A DNA stretch of 64,000 bases from NCBI GenBank assembly GCA_037893225.1, contig JAZGUH010000733.1, positions 558,001 through 622,000 on the forward strand, read 5' to 3'. Shown here in pieces: positions 62,205 through 64,000 of the stretch (the first letter of the stretch is position 1; every line of letters starts with the position of its first letter). The translations under genes were made by a program, and so were the position numbers. Under the pieces are notes generated by a model. That model saw nothing but the letters and a program-made list of their open reading frames with translations, was not told the DNA's origin and did not search any database. The DNA comes from Hippasteria phrygiana (taxonomy: Eukaryota; Echinodermata; Asteroidea; Valvatida; Goniasteridae).

Positions 62205-63114
62205 TATTTGTCTGAATGATGTCATTTCACTCTAGATATTGTCAGCTTAACCTTGGAATCATATCACAGTCAAAACTGTTTCCTAAGACTCTATTCTCTG
62301 TACACTTTCCATGTATTTAACCCCCAAATTTTTTTTGAACATGTTTACCAATAAATTATCACTCTTTCCACACAATGAGTACATGTACGTAACTCCTACA
62401 TGTATGCAAGACTACAATACATGACATCATGTCAGGTTCACCCAATTGGATTTTTTCCCATCAATTCCGATTTATTTTTATAACCCTGGGAAATAATATT
62501 GACAGGCACTAATACTACACCCACAAATTAAGTTATGTGACAAAATCCCCTGGCATCGTTTTCTTAACCCACATATTTTCTAAACTCTGCGTTCGTTCGT
62601 TTGTTGGTTTCGTGAGAAGCACCCATCAGGAAGTGATAGTAGCCACAACGATCGGCATTCCATAGGCCAAATACAGGCAGGCAGACGGGGCTCAAAGAGA
62701 CATTCTTGGCATTCTCCTCCCCACGAGATACCCTGCCACTTTGAATTCTTGCAGAGGACAGAGAGCCAGAGAGGGGTAGCATCAATGATTGTACGGTGAG
62801 GAGTGGATAGGGATCATGAAGGTAATAGCCCTTGGATCATCACCAGCCCACAAAGTGCCTTTATGAAATAAGTGTCGTGATGACTGACATGACACGTCGG
62901 CATGCAGTGAGAAATCCATGGTGTGATAGGGCATTCCAAACAGGGGACAAGGAGGAGATGGAATAAGAACACAAGGCAGGCTTAATTAAAAACAGTGGGA
63001 GTGATGCATTTAAAGTGTCACCCTTGGCCAACGCAAACAATGCTAGCTATTCAATTTAACCTACCGGCGTCCACATGCTATAATCTGAGAAACTGGAACA
63101 GGTTTTCCATTTTT

Positions 63115-63304
63115 AGATATTAAGCAGGCTCCAGTGATTTTTGCTCACTTCTGTACACGGTCAAGAGACAATGCTCGACCGCTTGCATGAAAAAGGTTGG
63201 TTAATAAATGATATCAAACAAGCTTCATTGATTTTTGCTCACTTCTGCATTAGTCCAAGAGACCATGCTTGACGGCTTGCATGAAAAAGGCTGGTTAATA
63301 AATG
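63115..63304. repeat. Diverged two-copy tandem repeat, unit about 94 bp
   Basis: Both units share TGATTTTTGCTCACTTCTG and GCTTGCATGAAAAAGG and GGTTAATAAATGAT with scattered differences, units about 63115-63210 and 63211-63304. An old local duplication. Confidence 0.85.
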
Positions 63305-64000
63305 ATCACACTATATCACAAAGGTCAATCTACATCAGGATGACAGCACTTGGACGTGGCCTCCACGTCTTGGGCCCCAAGGATTTCTGCACCATGCCAA
63401 AAGTCTATTTTACTCAACTCGTTTTATATATCTGTCAATAATTAGGAAATCTGATGAAGGCATTCGATGCATAAAGCAGCAGCTAGGAGCCCCATAAATT
63501 TATGCATCAAAGCTACTTAAATCAGAGTCCGGGGGAAGATGGAGTCCCAAGACATGACAGGTTGATCAGACGGACTTTGCCCCCTGCAACATCAGGAGTT
63601 CATAGACCTCTCCACTCGATCTTGCAGTGCTCCACTGTGTGCTCCCATCCAATCATTTAGTCAGGTACTCTCTCACAGCAGGTGCAATGTACCCATCCCA
63701 GTCGGGTAAATCATCTGATCTTTCCTTAAGTGCACAGATCCAGTGCCAACATTTGACAATAATATTAAGTGTGAGGATGGAATTAAGTGTGAAATGATGG
63801 AAATTAGAAAAGATTTTTTGCCCTTTCCCAGTATATGAAGCACTGTACATGTATATACTCAGTGCTTTCCGAGAGCCTGTGGGAAAAATTCACAGACTTA
63901 CTCGGGTGGGACTCAAGCTATCTTCGCACTGATTACGTAGTGAACGTTGCTGCACTGGATTCAAATCAGCCAGTGCTTCATACACTACATCGGGAAAGGG

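Larger units (their letters stand above)
59928..64000 (-). other. Sequence upstream of exon A, no exon recognised
   Basis: Probably a 5' intron of KDM3. It holds the pogo MITE (60038), an inverted repeat GTGGTAGAGTTGGC / GCCAACCCTACCAC (61072-61113), the tRNA-like head (61750), a Harbinger-like remnant (61857) and the 94-bp tandem repeat. The N-terminal KDM3 domain was looked for and not found. Confidence 0.7.

Noticed and set aside
62564..62785. 73-codon minus-strand frame considered as a KDM3 N-terminal exon
   Set aside because: No similarity to the expected domain and no clear splice pair.

Overview
The window is animal nuclear DNA: AT-rich, intron-heavy and full of small DNA transposons, with no prokaryotic-style operons. 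One gene dominates. It is a KDM3/JMJD1-family (JmjC-type) histone H3K9 demethylase, most like the long JMJD1C (KDM3C) form, on the minus strand. I could place 16 consecutive internal exons between 59927 and 135. Every junction is GT-AG and every reading phase matches, giving about 2,377 complete codons. The N-terminal exons lie beyond 64000. The second half of the JmjC catalytic domain lies below position 1. The repeat types (GTACATGTAC-rich sequence, Harbinger/hAT/pogo/TTAA MITEs, tRNA-type SINE pieces, a Crypton/ZMYM2-like domain) suggest a marine invertebrate deuterostome, perhaps an echinoderm such as a sea star. That taxonomic placement is inference.

Layout, in gene order (high to low coordinates). 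59928-64000 is an upstream intron or 5' part with repeats and no recognisable exon. Exon A (59846-59927), B (53518-53606) and C (47833-47983) are small and sit in 5-23 kb introns. Exon D (22464-24646) and exon G (10164-12311) are giant exons coding low-complexity sequence rich in Lys/Ser/His/Gln. E (21744-21920) and F (17070-17228) lie between them. From 8767 down to 135 there is a compact run of nine exons (H to P) carrying the conserved C-terminal half: a Cys-rich region, the KDM3 zinc finger, an LXXLL motif and the start of the JmjC module.

The introns hold nearly everything else. Elements with good ends include three PIF/Harbinger-type elements with TTA/TAA target duplications (19999-21135, 32257-33137, 51015-52137), a hAT MITE with a perfect 8-bp duplication (34958-35334), two copies of a CAGGGTTCCC-ended MITE, a TTAA-flanked piggyBac-like element (57930-58757), pogo/Tc1-like MITEs flanked by TA, and two further families of short repeats. 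There are also about 16 long poly-C or poly-G tracts, a minisatellite, an exact 302-bp tandem duplication, and a head-to-head palindrome of two tRNA-type B boxes.

One possible second protein-coding unit is seen: a plus-strand ORF/exon at 4751-4972, antisense inside a KDM3 intron. It encodes about 73 residues resembling the N-terminal domain of Crypton-derived proteins (ZMYM2/QRICH1/KIAA1958 group). A second possible plus-strand transcription unit, with no clear protein, lies at about 54600-56450. No tRNA gene, rRNA or CRISPR array is convincingly present.
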